Shown: piece by piece, positions 1 through 7,284 of the stretch
Layout of the letters: every line of letters begins with the position of its first letter
How positions within the stretch are numbered: the stretch's first letter is position 1
NCBI RefSeq assembly: GCF_014203895.1
Contig: NZ_JACHJY010000002.1
Location: 186,001-250,000, forward strand
Source of the DNA: Streptomyces nymphaeiformis
GTDB taxonomy: Bacteria; Actinomycetota; Actinomycetes; Streptomycetales; Streptomycetaceae
Length of the DNA stretch: 64,000 bases
Direction: 5' to 3'
Made by a program: the position numbers and the translations under genes
The notes under the pieces: model-generated
Database searches by the model: none
Told to the model about the DNA's origin: nothing
The model's input: the letters and a program-made list of their open reading frames with translations, nothing else

Positions 1-1222
1 CGACCCGGCGGCTCTCCGCCTCGGGGGAGAGGAGACCGGCGGCCCGGGCCTGACCCAGGACCGCGAACGCGAGCGTCGGCGCGGCCCGGTCGAGCAGCTC
101 CGGACGGCGCCGTGAAGCCTCGTACAGCGCGAGCAGCCGCATCGGCGACCGCTCGGCCGGCCGGAACAGCCGACCGAGGGACGGTTCCGCCGGCCCCTGC
201 GGACGGTGGGAGACCAGCAGGTCCGCGAGACCGGGCGCGGCGGAGGTCAACGCGTCGAGCAGCGCCCGCGCCTGCGGGTCGAGACCGTCCGGCGGATACA
301 GCGCGGACCACAGCTCGCCGAGCGCCCGCCACTGAGGATCCGGATGGAGCAACTCACCGATGGCGGCGCCCAGATGGACCCTGATCCAGGGGAACGGGTG
401 GCTGTCGAACGGGTCGAGGCGGAACACGAACCTGCGGGGCAGGCTCACCACTCCGATCAGCCCCATCGTCGCCGTCACGCCGAGCTTCCCGATCGCCCAG
501 AAGTCGGCGACGATCTCCGGCATCCACCGGGAGAACAGCGCCCAGGACAGCGGCAGTCGGCCGCCGGGACCGGCCGCCCGCGCCCGCAGCTCGGCCTGGA
601 GCGAGGGCACCAGGCCGAGGAGCGCGGCGCCCTGATGGCCCACCTCGTGACAGAGCGAGGAGCTCAGCCCGTACCCGCCGACCATCCGCTCGCGCGGCAC
701 CCGCACGATCGCGACGGGGCTCGAACCGCCACCCGGCAACCGGGTCCTGGCGCGCCGGATCGCCGCGCCGGGACCCCGGTCGAGGTAGCAGACCACGGGA
801 GGCGCCTCGAAAGGGAGGTCCGGCAGGTCGAGCGCGTCGGCCGCCGCCACGTCCATCCCGGACAGCCACAGACCGACCTCGTGCTCACTGCGCTGGGTGA
901 TCGTCTGCTGGAAGAGGTCGAACTGTCCGAGGACGTCGTTGAACCGCCAGCGCAGCGCCGTGAACCGGCGCTGCATCTCGGCGGGGGAGGCCGCCGCGCC
1001 CCCGCCGTCGAGCCAGTCCAGATACGCCAGGACCCGGCCGCGCAGCTCCCGCCGCCCCGCCGCGAGCGTCCGCTCGATCCCTGTCTGGGCGGCCGGGGAC
1101 GGGGCGGCGGCGGGGAGCATCGTCTCGCGCACGGCGAAGGGCCGGACCTGGTCGAGCCGGGTCAGCAGCGCCCGCGCCTCGCCGGAGAGCATCCGGCGGG
1201 CGGCCGACGGCGTTCCGCGCAT
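1..1222 (-). CDS. HExxH metalloprotease, partial (third gene of sigma-54 promoter operon)
   Basis: The frame opens at ATG 1222 and stays open to the window edge, giving at least 407 residues with the C-terminus missing. Residues 192-196 read HEVGH, a zinc-protease HExxH motif preceded by SSSLC. A later WMPEIVADFW segment could supply the third (glutamate) ligand of a gluzincin; that assignment is inference. The start is only 2 nt after the stop of the 814-aa gene, so the two are probably translated together. There is no signal peptide or obvious membrane anchor at the N-terminus. The first 190 residues are helical and show no domain I recognise. The likely role is a zinc peptidase working with the hydrolase/carboxypeptidase upstream; the substrate is unknown. 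Confidence 0.8.
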   Translation of the reverse strand, partial: MRGTPSAARRMLSGEARALLTRLDQVRPFAVRETMLPAAAPSPAAQTGIERTLAAGRRELRGRVLAYLDWLDGGGAAASPAEMQRRFTALRWRFNDVLGQFDLFQQTITQRSEHEVGLWLSGMDVAAADALDLPDLPFEAPPVVCYLDRGPGAAIRRARTRLPGGGSSPVAIVRVPRERMVGGYGLSSSLCHEVGHQGAALLGLVPSLQAELRARAAGPGGRLPLSWALFSRWMPEIVADFWAIGKLGVTATMGLIGVVSLPRRFVFRLDPFDSHPFPWIRVHLGAAIGELLHPDPQWRALGELWSALYPPDGLDPQARALLDALTSAAPGLADLLVSHRPQGPAEPSLGRLFRPAERSPMRLLALYEASRRRPELLDRAAPTLAFAVLGQARAAGLLSPEAESRRV

Positions 1223-1224
1223 GG

Positions 1225-3669
1225 TCAGGCCTCCGTGATCATGACCCGGTCACCCCGGCGCACCCATGTGCCCGAATCCGGTGGTGCGGGAGCGGCCGAC
1301 GGCTCGGCGACCGGCTCGGCCGGTGCGCGGGCAGGGGGCGGGGCCGCAGGGGCGTCCGGGGCGGCCTCTGGTCCGGTGTCGACCGGTCCGGCATCGACCG
1401 GTCCGGTGTCGACCGGTCCGGTGTCGACCGGTCCGGGGTCGGTGCCCGTGTCGGCGTACGGCATCGGTTCCGGCGTCGGTTCGTACGGGAGGGGTACGGG
1501 CCAGGGCGTGGCGCCCGGGTACCGGTGGCCGTACCGGCGGCGCGGCCAGTACCACGGTGCCGGGCGCGCGTACCGGTGGAAGGAGCGGTAGAGCCCGGGC
1601 GCGTACCGCCGGGCGGCGGTGAAGACGGCGGCCCGGCCGACCGCGCGGTCGCCTGCCCGGCCCCGGTACGGCCTGTAGCGGTGGTACCGGTCGCGCGGCG
1701 CCATCGCCGCGTTCCGCGCGGCGGCGGCGGAGAGCCGGACGAACCGCCTCGCGACTTCGAACTCGCTTTCCTGGGGATCCATCGACTCGGAGCCCAAGCC
1801 GAAGAGTTCGGTCGAAGGACTGCCCCGGAAGATCCAGTGCCACGGTTCCGTGGCAAGGGGCCCGAAGCCGAAGCGGTGCGCGTTCGCCCGCAGCCAGCCG
1901 TAGAACCAGGTGGAGCGCCAGCGCCGCACGGCTCTCTTCCCGGTGCTGTTGGCGATCCCGTGACCCCGGTCCCGCTCCTGGAGGAAGTCGATCGCGATCC
2001 CGTTCTGGTGGTTGCTGTACCCGGGCGCGGCGATCTTGTCGGGGATGGGGAAGTCGACCAGCATGTACCGGACGGCCCGGTCACCGTGCGGGCCGCCGGG
2101 GAGCTTCGCTCGGGCGGTGGCCGTCACGTCGTAGTAGCCCGTGAAGTGCCCCAGCCACAGGCTTCGTTGACGCTCTCTGCCCCGGTAGCCGCTGGTCGCG
2201 GTGAGCCGCGTGGTGTGTCCGGAGTCCGCGTCCCCCGACGCGCGTGCCTCGGCGAGCGCCGCGTTGGCGGCCGCGAGAAGCCGGCCGGCCGCGGCGGCGG
2301 CGTCGCTCCGCATGATGATGCGGTCCGGAGTTCCGGGAACGTGGCTCAGCTCGTCGGGCGCCAGGTCCCGTCCGGGCCGGCCCTTCTGCCGGGAGTGGGC
2401 CAGATGCGCGCTGAGGACCCGCTGCCGGAAGTCGAGCTGCTCGGGCGTGCCGCTCCACCGGTCGCCCGTCCCGCTCGCCAGCTCCCCGTACGTGTCCGCG
2501 ACTTCGCGTACGGCGGTGCCGCGACGAGGCGCGGGGGCCGGTCCCGTGCCCGGCAGGTCGGCGGCCACGTCGGCCAGGAGCAGCGGCCCGTAGAGCCGGG
2601 GGATGTGCATGTGCTGCACCTTCGTCCACTCCACCCGGAACCTCGGAGAGCCCGCCGGTCGCACGGCGGCTGCCACCCGTTCGCTGTTGCGTGCGGTCTT
2701 CTCGTACGGCCGGTAGAGCACCCGGAGGGCGCCGGATCCCCGGTCGATCCTCTGCCGGGCCCAGTCGATGAGCGGCGTCGGGTCCTGGTACAGCGCGTCG
2801 AAGGTGTGCACCTCGTCCGGGTCGACGGTCCGCAGGATCTTCACCAGCGAGGCGCCGCCGCCGGAGTGAGCCGTGAGGACGAGCCGCCCGCGCGGGGCGT
2901 CCACGCCCGTCGCGGCCCTGAAGCGGGCCAGGGCCTCGGCGACCAGGCGGTCGATCGCTCCGGGCGGCTCAAGGGCGGGATGCGAGTAGCGCCGGCCCGA
3001 CGGTCCGTCGACGTGATGGCCCCGGGGGAGTACGAGCAGGGTAGGAGCGGTGCGGCCGGGGGCGTTTCCGGCGGTGTGGAACTCAAGCCCGCTGACCGGT
3101 TCCATGTCCACGGGGAGGGTCATCCTCCCGCCGTGGAGCGCGAAGCCGTGCAGATGGACCACGACGTCGATCCGGGACGGCCGGTCCATCGCGTTCCACT
3201 TCAGGATCAGGTCGGGCCTGGTGCCGACGTGCTGCCGCAGCATCGGCAGCCGGTCCACCACAAGGCATCCGGGGCCGGGCGCCCCCCTCCGGCCTGTCGG
3301 AGGGAGGCACGGGGGACTGCTCACCCCCCTCCCGCCTGTCGGAGGAGCCGGCGGGAGCACGGTCCGGGCCACGTTCTTCAGGACCCCGCCCAGCGCCTCG
3401 CCCGCCGCCGCGCTGAGGAACCCGCCGTCGTGCCGCGCGAGGGGCGCGAGGAGCGAGCCGAGGAAGGCCTCCAGCTCCTGCTCGTCGGCGACGCCGAGGA
3501 GTTCCGTGGCGAGCGCGCTCTCCTCCGCCTCGGTCAGCGGACTGTCGTACTCGCCGCCGAGCAGGCCCGTCTCCGCCGCGTACTCCCGCAGCTCCGGAGC
3601 GGTGGGCCGCTCCGGTTCCGCGGCGTGCCGGTGGTGCCCGCCGCCGCACTCGCACTCGTACGTGGCCAT
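1225..3669 (-). CDS. Multidomain protein: scaffold N-terminus, serine-hydrolase fold, M15 D,D-carboxypeptidase, scaffold C-terminus
   Basis: 814 aa from ATG 3669, which has a GGGAG ribosome site; upstream in-frame starts would overlap the previous gene. Residues 1-105 form a helical module matching the 313-aa neighbour (ELLGVADEQELEAFLG against ELLEVGDEAELEQFLG). A Pro/Gly linker follows at 105-135. Residues about 150-380 look like an alpha/beta hydrolase with nucleophile elbow AHSGG (Ser269). Residues about 410-620 are an M15/VanY-type zinc carboxypeptidase: SNHQNGIAID gives His554 and Asp561, and EPWH gives Glu608 and His611. The tail again matches the neighbour (EFEVARRFVRLSAAAARNAA, then a GTWVRRGDRV end), with GPVDT repeats before the end. 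Known M15 enzymes of this type trim peptidoglycan stems. No signal peptide is present, so the route to the wall is unclear. Confidence 0.85.
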   Translation of the reverse strand: MATYECECGGGHHRHAAEPERPTAPELREYAAETGLLGGEYDSPLTEAEESALATELLGVADEQELEAFLGSLLAPLARHDGGFLSAAAGEALGGVLKNVARTVLPPAPPTGGRGVSSPPCLPPTGRRGAPGPGCLVVDRLPMLRQHVGTRPDLILKWNAMDRPSRIDVVVHLHGFALHGGRMTLPVDMEPVSGLEFHTAGNAPGRTAPTLLVLPRGHHVDGPSGRRYSHPALEPPGAIDRLVAEALARFRAATGVDAPRGRLVLTAHSGGGASLVKILRTVDPDEVHTFDALYQDPTPLIDWARQRIDRGSGALRVLYRPYEKTARNSERVAAAVRPAGSPRFRVEWTKVQHMHIPRLYGPLLLADVAADLPGTGPAPAPRRGTAVREVADTYGELASGTGDRWSGTPEQLDFRQRVLSAHLAHSRQKGRPGRDLAPDELSHVPGTPDRIIMRSDAAAAAGRLLAAANAALAEARASGDADSGHTTRLTATSGYRGRERQRSLWLGHFTGYYDVTATARAKLPGGPHGDRAVRYMLVDFPIPDKIAAPGYSNHQNGIAIDFLQERDRGHGIANSTGKRAVRRWRSTWFYGWLRANAHRFGFGPLATEPWHWIFRGSPSTELFGLGSESMDPQESEFEVARRFVRLSAAAARNAAMAPRDRYHRYRPYRGRAGDRAVGRAAVFTAARRYAPGLYRSFHRYARPAPWYWPRRRYGHRYPGATPWPVPLPYEPTPEPMPYADTGTDPGPVDTGPVDTGPVDAGPVDTGPEAAPDAPAAPPPARAPAEPVAEPSAAPAPPDSGTWVRRGDRVMITEA
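1370..1440 (-). repeat. 15-bp tandem repeat coding for GPVDT/GPVDA
   Basis: Four complete copies and one partial copy of a 15-bp unit (ggtccggtgtcgacc on the plus strand) lie in frame in the 814-aa gene. They encode a Pro/Asp/Gly repeat in the proline-rich stretch just before the final conserved WVRRG motif. Such units expand and contract by slippage, so the spacer length probably varies between strains. Confidence 0.85.
3282..3345. repeat. Pair of palindromic mini-repeats inside the linker of the 814-aa gene
   Basis: Two copies of a short motif ending gcctgtcggagg start 42 bp (14 codons) apart, at 3292 and 3334. The first forms a CCTCCG/CGGAGG hairpin and the second is imperfect. They encode the low-complexity LPPTGRRG/PPTGGRG linker between the N-terminal scaffold module and the hydrolase domain. 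They may be in-frame insertions of a dispersed hairpin repeat; this is inference. Confidence 0.55.
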
Positions 3670-3712
3670 GGCCGGTCTCCCTTCGGGTGCCCGTTCGGGT
3701 GCCTCGGGTGCC

Positions 3713-4654
3713 TCAGATGCCGAGGAGGATGATGGTCCGGCCCCGCCTGACCCAGCGGCCGCTGGAGCGCCGCCCGCCGTAGGCCGCGGGACCCCTGAGA
3801 TCGGGCACGGCGGAGGCGGCACCGGAGACCAGAGGGACGAGCCCGGGGGCGTACCGCTGTGCGGCGCTCAGCACGGCGGCCCGCGCGGCCCCCGCGTCCG
3901 CCTCGCCGACGCCCTCGAAGTCACCCTCGGGGTCGCCTTCGAACTCGCCTGCGTACCCGCCTTCGTACTCGCCCTCGTATGCGCCTCGGTACTCGCCCTC
4001 GCCCTGGTATTCGCCCGCGAGACCGCCCGCGCCCTCGAACTCGTACCCGTACTCCTGGCCCGCCCCTTCGAACTCGGCCCCGGCGCCGTCCCCGAACTCG
4101 CCCCGGAAGTCGCCCTCGTACTCCCCGTACGCCCCCGCCCCGCCGTCGGCACCCGCTGCCGTCCGGGCGGCGTCGGCGGCGAACCGGACGAACTGGCGGG
4201 CCGCCTCGAACTCCTGGTCCTCCCTGCTCAGCCCCTCCACTTCGAGCCCGAGCAGACTCCCCGCCTTCGACGCCAGCTGCGAGCCGATCAGCCCGCCGAC
4301 CCCGGGAGCGACGAGATTGCCGGCGGCCGAGCCGAGCACCGGGAGGAACTGCCGGGCGGCGCCCCGCAGCAGGCCCTGAAGGGTCTTGCCCGCGGCGCCC
4401 CGGAGCAGGGGAGCGGCGGCGCGGATCAGCCCGCCGAGGAACTGTTCGAGCTCCGCCTCGTCGCCGACCTCCAGGAGCTCGCCGGCCAGCTCCATTTCCC
4501 GCACCTCGTCGAAGCCGCCCTCGGCCTCCTGGGAGCCGTACCCGGCCGCGCCCTCGAACTCGGGCGCGTACGCGCCGTACGCCTCCGCCTCTCCGGCCGT
4601 GCCGCCGCCGGTCCCGTAACCGAACTCGAGCTGTGTGCGATCCATGTTGTGCAT
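3713..4654 (-). CDS. 313-aa scaffold protein with glycine-zipper and acidic GEFEG repeats (first gene of operon)
   Basis: Starts at ATG 4654 behind a GAGGAGG ribosome site (4661-4667); an alternative ATG at 4645 would remove MHN. Residues 52-105 are an amphipathic helical module. Residues 108-138 form a glycine-zipper-like segment (GGLIGSQLASKAGSLLG). Residues 145-167 carry the EFEAARQFVRFAADAARTAA motif. Residues 175-252 are repeats rich in Gly, Glu and Tyr/Phe (GEFEG, GEYEG). The end, RWVRRGRTIILLGI, is shared with the 814-aa protein. No enzyme domain and no signal peptide are visible. The 43-bp gap to the next gene contains three GGCACCCGA repeats. It may be a carrier, shell or export scaffold whose two halves are also used by the 814-aa enzyme; this is inference. 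Confidence 0.85.
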   Translation of the reverse strand: MHNMDRTQLEFGYGTGGGTAGEAEAYGAYAPEFEGAAGYGSQEAEGGFDEVREMELAGELLEVGDEAELEQFLGGLIRAAAPLLRGAAGKTLQGLLRGAARQFLPVLGSAAGNLVAPGVGGLIGSQLASKAGSLLGLEVEGLSREDQEFEAARQFVRFAADAARTAAGADGGAGAYGEYEGDFRGEFGDGAGAEFEGAGQEYGYEFEGAGGLAGEYQGEGEYRGAYEGEYEGGYAGEFEGDPEGDFEGVGEADAGAARAAVLSAAQRYAPGLVPLVSGAASAVPDLRGPAAYGGRRSSGRWVRRGRTIILLGI

Positions 4655-4684
4655 TGCGGCCTCCTCGACGCTCGCCCTTCTCCC

Positions 4685-4700
4685 TGCAAGTTCCGTGCCA
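4685..4700 (-). promoter_or_regulatory. Perfect sigma-54 (-24/-12) promoter
   Basis: The minus strand reads TGGCACGGAACTTGCA, matching every position of the consensus TGGCACR-N4-TTGCW. The -24 GG is at 4699-4698 and the -12 GC at 4687-4686, with the required spacing. This predicts a start of transcription near 4674, about 20 nt before ATG 4654, with the GAGGAGG ribosome site inside the leader. The gene immediately upstream codes for a sigma-54 homologue. By simple counting such a match is expected about 0.03 times by chance in a window this size at even base composition. Confidence 0.85.
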
Positions 4701-4741
4701 GCGGTTGGAGGCCGTGGTGGCGGGGGTCCGGCTCTCGTGTG

Positions 4742-4790
4742 CCGAAGATCCCTTCGTGCGCACCGGCGTCGGACACGAAGGGGTCTTCGG
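4742..4790 (-). promoter_or_regulatory. 17-bp inverted repeat between rpoN-like stop and sigma-54 promoter (terminator or activator site)
   Basis: Arms 4742-4758 and 4774-4790 pair at 16 of 17 positions around a 15-nt spacer. The repeat lies 14 nt beyond the stop of the rpoN-like gene, which suits a terminator. Its centre is also about 92 bp upstream of the predicted sigma-54 start, which is where an enhancer-binding activator would bind. There is no T-run on the minus strand. Both readings are open. Confidence 0.6.
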
Positions 4791-4803
4791 GACGGCGGCG
4801 GGC

Positions 4804-6147
4804 TCAGGCGGCCTGCGGCCGCGCCGCCCGGTGGGCGCGGGGCTCGATGCCCAGGGCCGTGCGGTACTTGGCCACCGTACGGCGCGCCACGGGGAAGCCG
4901 TGTTCGGCGAGGAGCCCCGCCAGTTCGGCGTCGGAGAGCGGCCGGGCCTCGTGCGCGACGAGGTCGCGGAGGGCCGTCTGGACGTCGGTGCCCGCGCCGA
5001 AGAAACCGGCGAGCGGCATGGTCCGGCGGCAGGGGAGCAGCGCCACGCGACCCGCGACGGCCCGGCAGACCGTCGACTCGTGCAGGCCGAGGGCGTTCGC
5101 GACCTCACGCCGGCGGAGCGGGCGCAGCCCGGCCGGTCCTTCGTCGAGGAAGGGCCGCTGCGCGTCCATGACGTACTCGGCGATCCGGCGCAGCGTGCGC
5201 CAGCGGCCGTCGAGCCGCGCGAGGAACTCCCGTGCCCGGCAGACCTGGGCTCGCGCGAGGCGCTCACCGGCAGGGCCGGATCCCCCGGAGTCGGCGGCGA
5301 ACGCGAGGTACGAGGGGCTGACAGCGAGCCGGAGGCGCAGGGGTTCGAGGAGGGTGACCGTGTAGGAGCCCTGGTGGTCCCCGGTGATCACCAGGTCGGG
5401 CGGAGCACACGCGGCGGCGGGTGGGGGAGTCAGGTCCGGCTCGGCCGAGGGCCGCAGCTCGGAGCGGACGAACGCCCTGACCCGTCGTACCTCCTCGACC
5501 GGCACCCCGAGCGCCCGCGCGGCCTCCGCGAAGCCGTCCTCGTCGGCCAGGGACTCCAGGTGGCGGCTGAGCACGGCCCTGGCCAGGGGAACCCGTGCGC
5601 CGTGTCGCTCTTCCCAGCGGTCGAGCTGGAGCAGCAGGCATTCGCGCAGGTCGTGGGCACCGGTCCCGGCCGGCGTCGCCGTGCGGAGGGCGGCCAGCGC
5701 GCGCCGGGCGCGGCCGGGGGTGACGCCGAGGGCGGCGGCGATCTCCTCGACGGGGGCGTCCAGGCGACCGCGCGGACCGAGGCTGCCGAGGAGGTACGCG
5801 GCGAGCGGGGCGTCCTCGGCGGGGAGCACGGCCCCGACCTCGGCGAGGAGCCACGCGGCGCGCTCGTCGGCGGGCGGCTCGGGTCCCGGCCCGGGCTGCC
5901 GAGTGGCCCGTGCGGCAGTGCCGTCCAGGCAGGGGCACAGGCCGGGGGAGCCGAAGAGGGTTCCGCACAGGGGGCAGGCCGCCGGTTCCGGGTCCTCTTC
6001 GAGTGCGGGGTTCTCCGCGAGCTCCTGGGCGACCCGGGCCTCCAGGTCGAGGGCGGGCAGCTGGAGGAAGGCGGCGAAGGTCACGAGGGCCGGTGTGGTG
6101 TGCGGGGCCATGGCCGGTGTCGTCCCGAGGTCCATCCCGGCAGCCAT
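4804..6147 (-). CDS. rpoN: RNA polymerase sigma-54 factor homologue
   Basis: 447 aa from ATG 6147, with GAGGAG 11 nt upstream. All sigma-54 landmarks are visible. The activator-contact region I is at 28-51 (LQLPALDLEARVAQELAENP). The core-binding region is at about 95-230. The DNA-binding part includes RRIAEYVMDAQRPFLDEG, the HTH REVANALGLHESTVCRAVAG (347-366) and the RpoN box ARRTVAKYR (421-429). It is a little shorter than typical RpoN (about 470-500 aa). Unusually, four cysteines (58, 61, 71, 73) form a CPLC...CPC zinc-ribbon-like cluster just after region I. Known sigma-54 proteins need an AAA+ activator; none is encoded in this window. Its presence in a Streptomyces-like genome is unexpected. 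It most likely drives the operon at 4654-1. Confidence 0.93.
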   Translation of the reverse strand: MAAGMDLGTTPAMAPHTTPALVTFAAFLQLPALDLEARVAQELAENPALEEDPEPAACPLCGTLFGSPGLCPCLDGTAARATRQPGPGPEPPADERAAWLLAEVGAVLPAEDAPLAAYLLGSLGPRGRLDAPVEEIAAALGVTPGRARRALAALRTATPAGTGAHDLRECLLLQLDRWEERHGARVPLARAVLSRHLESLADEDGFAEAARALGVPVEEVRRVRAFVRSELRPSAEPDLTPPPAAACAPPDLVITGDHQGSYTVTLLEPLRLRLAVSPSYLAFAADSGGSGPAGERLARAQVCRAREFLARLDGRWRTLRRIAEYVMDAQRPFLDEGPAGLRPLRRREVANALGLHESTVCRAVAGRVALLPCRRTMPLAGFFGAGTDVQTALRDLVAHEARPLSDAELAGLLAEHGFPVARRTVAKYRTALGIEPRAHRAARPQAA

Positions 6148-6330
6148 CCGGTTCTCATCTCCTCGCCGGGGGAGCGCACCCGTCCGGGAGCCACACCCGC
6201 CCCCGAGTCACGCCCCTCCCCGAGTCCCACCGTCCGCCGGGTCCCCGGAGGTGTCAAACCCGGAGACGTCCGACCCGGCGGGTCTTAAGCTCGGGCGGTC
6301 GTACGCGTGATCGACGTCGAGAGGTCCCCG

Positions 6331-6699
6331 ATGAAGCTGCCCACGCCGCTGCACGTACTGAACGAAGGTCTGGCGTTCCTGCTTGAGCTCGCCGCGCTGG
6401 CCGTCCTGGCCTGGTGGGGATGGGAGGGCGCGGAGAACGTGGCGCTCCGGCTGCTGCTCGCGGTCGCCGCGCCCGCCCTCGCGGCCCTCGTCTGGGGCCT
6501 GTTCGCCGCCCCGAGGGCCCGGTTCCGGGTGCCGCTCGCGGGCGTCCTGTGCGTGAAGGCCCTGGTGTTCGGCGCGGCGGCGCTCGCGCTCCTCGACCTC
6601 GGCCGGCCGGTGTGGGCGCTCTCCTTCGCCGCCGTGGCGCTCGTCAACACCGCCCTGGCGACGGCGGACCGGCGGGCCGCCATGCACCGGGGCGCCTGA
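6331..6699 (+). CDS. DUF2568 (YrdB-like) membrane protein
   Basis: 122 aa with about four hydrophobic helices, starting MKLPTPLHVLNEGLAFLLEL. The ATG at 6331 has a GAGAGG ribosome site; an upstream in-frame GTG at 6307 lacks one. The N-terminal helix with an NE pair followed by LEL is typical of YrdB/DUF2568 proteins, whose function is unknown. It converges on the marR-like gene with only 7 bp between stops. Confidence 0.8.
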   Translation: MKLPTPLHVLNEGLAFLLELAALAVLAWWGWEGAENVALRLLLAVAAPALAALVWGLFAAPRARFRVPLAGVLCVKALVFGAAALALLDLGRPVWALSFAAVALVNTALATADRRAAMHRGA

Positions 6700-6706
6700 C
6701 GGGTTG

Positions 6707-7162
6707 TCACGGCCGGGGCCAGGGGCGGCCTTCGAGGCGCTCGATGTCCCGGTTGAAGCGTTCCAGGTAGGCGGCGAAGCGGGCCACGTCCTCGGGTGAC
6801 CAGTCCTCCATCACCCGCTCCAGGCCCGCGACGTTGAAGGCCCGGTCGGCGTCCAGGCGGCGCTCGCCCTCCTCCGTGATGCGGAACTTGCGGGCGATGC
6901 CGCCGTCCGGATCAGGGATGCGCTCCACGACTCCGGCGCGCAGCATCGCGGCGGTCTGCCGGTTGAGGGTGGAGGCGTCGAGGCCGAAGGCCTCGGTGAG
7001 CTGTCCGATGGACATCGGCCCGTGCATCCGGATGCGGGTGAGGAGGACGTACGCGCTGCGGTCGAGGTGGTCTCCGGCCGCCCGCGAGCGGGGCCCGTAA
7101 AGGTGGGCGTGCCGTCCGAGCAGCATGCTCTCGAACTCGACCAGGTGGGTGGGCTTGTCCAT
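6707..7162 (-). CDS. MarR-family repressor
   Basis: 151 aa from ATG 7162, chosen because AGAGAA lies upstream and because the longer reading would run into the operator repeats. A winged helix occupies about residues 40-100 (IGQLTEAFGLDASTLNRQTAAMLRAGVVER), flanked by dimerisation helices. It is divergent from an MFS drug-efflux gene. The usual arrangement for such pairs is that MarR represses both itself and the pump, with a small ligand releasing it. Confidence 0.88.
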   Translation of the reverse strand: MDKPTHLVEFESMLLGRHAHLYGPRSRAAGDHLDRSAYVLLTRIRMHGPMSIGQLTEAFGLDASTLNRQTAAMLRAGVVERIPDPDGGIARKFRITEEGERRLDADRAFNVAGLERVMEDWSPEDVARFAAYLERFNRDIERLEGRPWPRP

Positions 7163-7190
7163 GGAGCCATTCTCTCTTGTCGCGCGATCA

Positions 7191-7240
7191 TGTGCATCAT
7201 GCATGGCTTGTGCATGCTGCAATCAATGTGCATCATGCAT
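7191..7240. promoter_or_regulatory. MarR operator repeats
   Basis: The 14-mer tgtgcatcatgcat occurs twice, at 7191-7204 and 7227-7240, 36 bp apart. Each contains the palindrome TGCAT-C-ATGCA. A related GCATGC-centred palindrome (ttgtgcatgctgcaa, 7208-7222) sits between them. The block is far more A/T-rich than its surroundings and lies between the divergent MarR and MFS starts, so it is the likely MarR binding region. Confidence 0.75.
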
Positions 7241-7284
7241 ATGACTGTTCCTGAAAAACCGAAGAAAGTACCGAGGGAGAACCC

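Noticed and set aside
206..1591. 461-aa plus-strand reading frame over the metalloprotease gene
   Set aside because: It runs antisense to a well-coded HExxH protein and through the repeat region. Its Arg/Pro/Gly-rich composition is typical of shadow frames at high G+C.
6148..6330. Search for a second -24/-12 promoter before the sigma-54 gene
   Set aside because: No GC element preceded by a GG element at the required spacing was seen, so autoregulation by sigma-54 is not supported.
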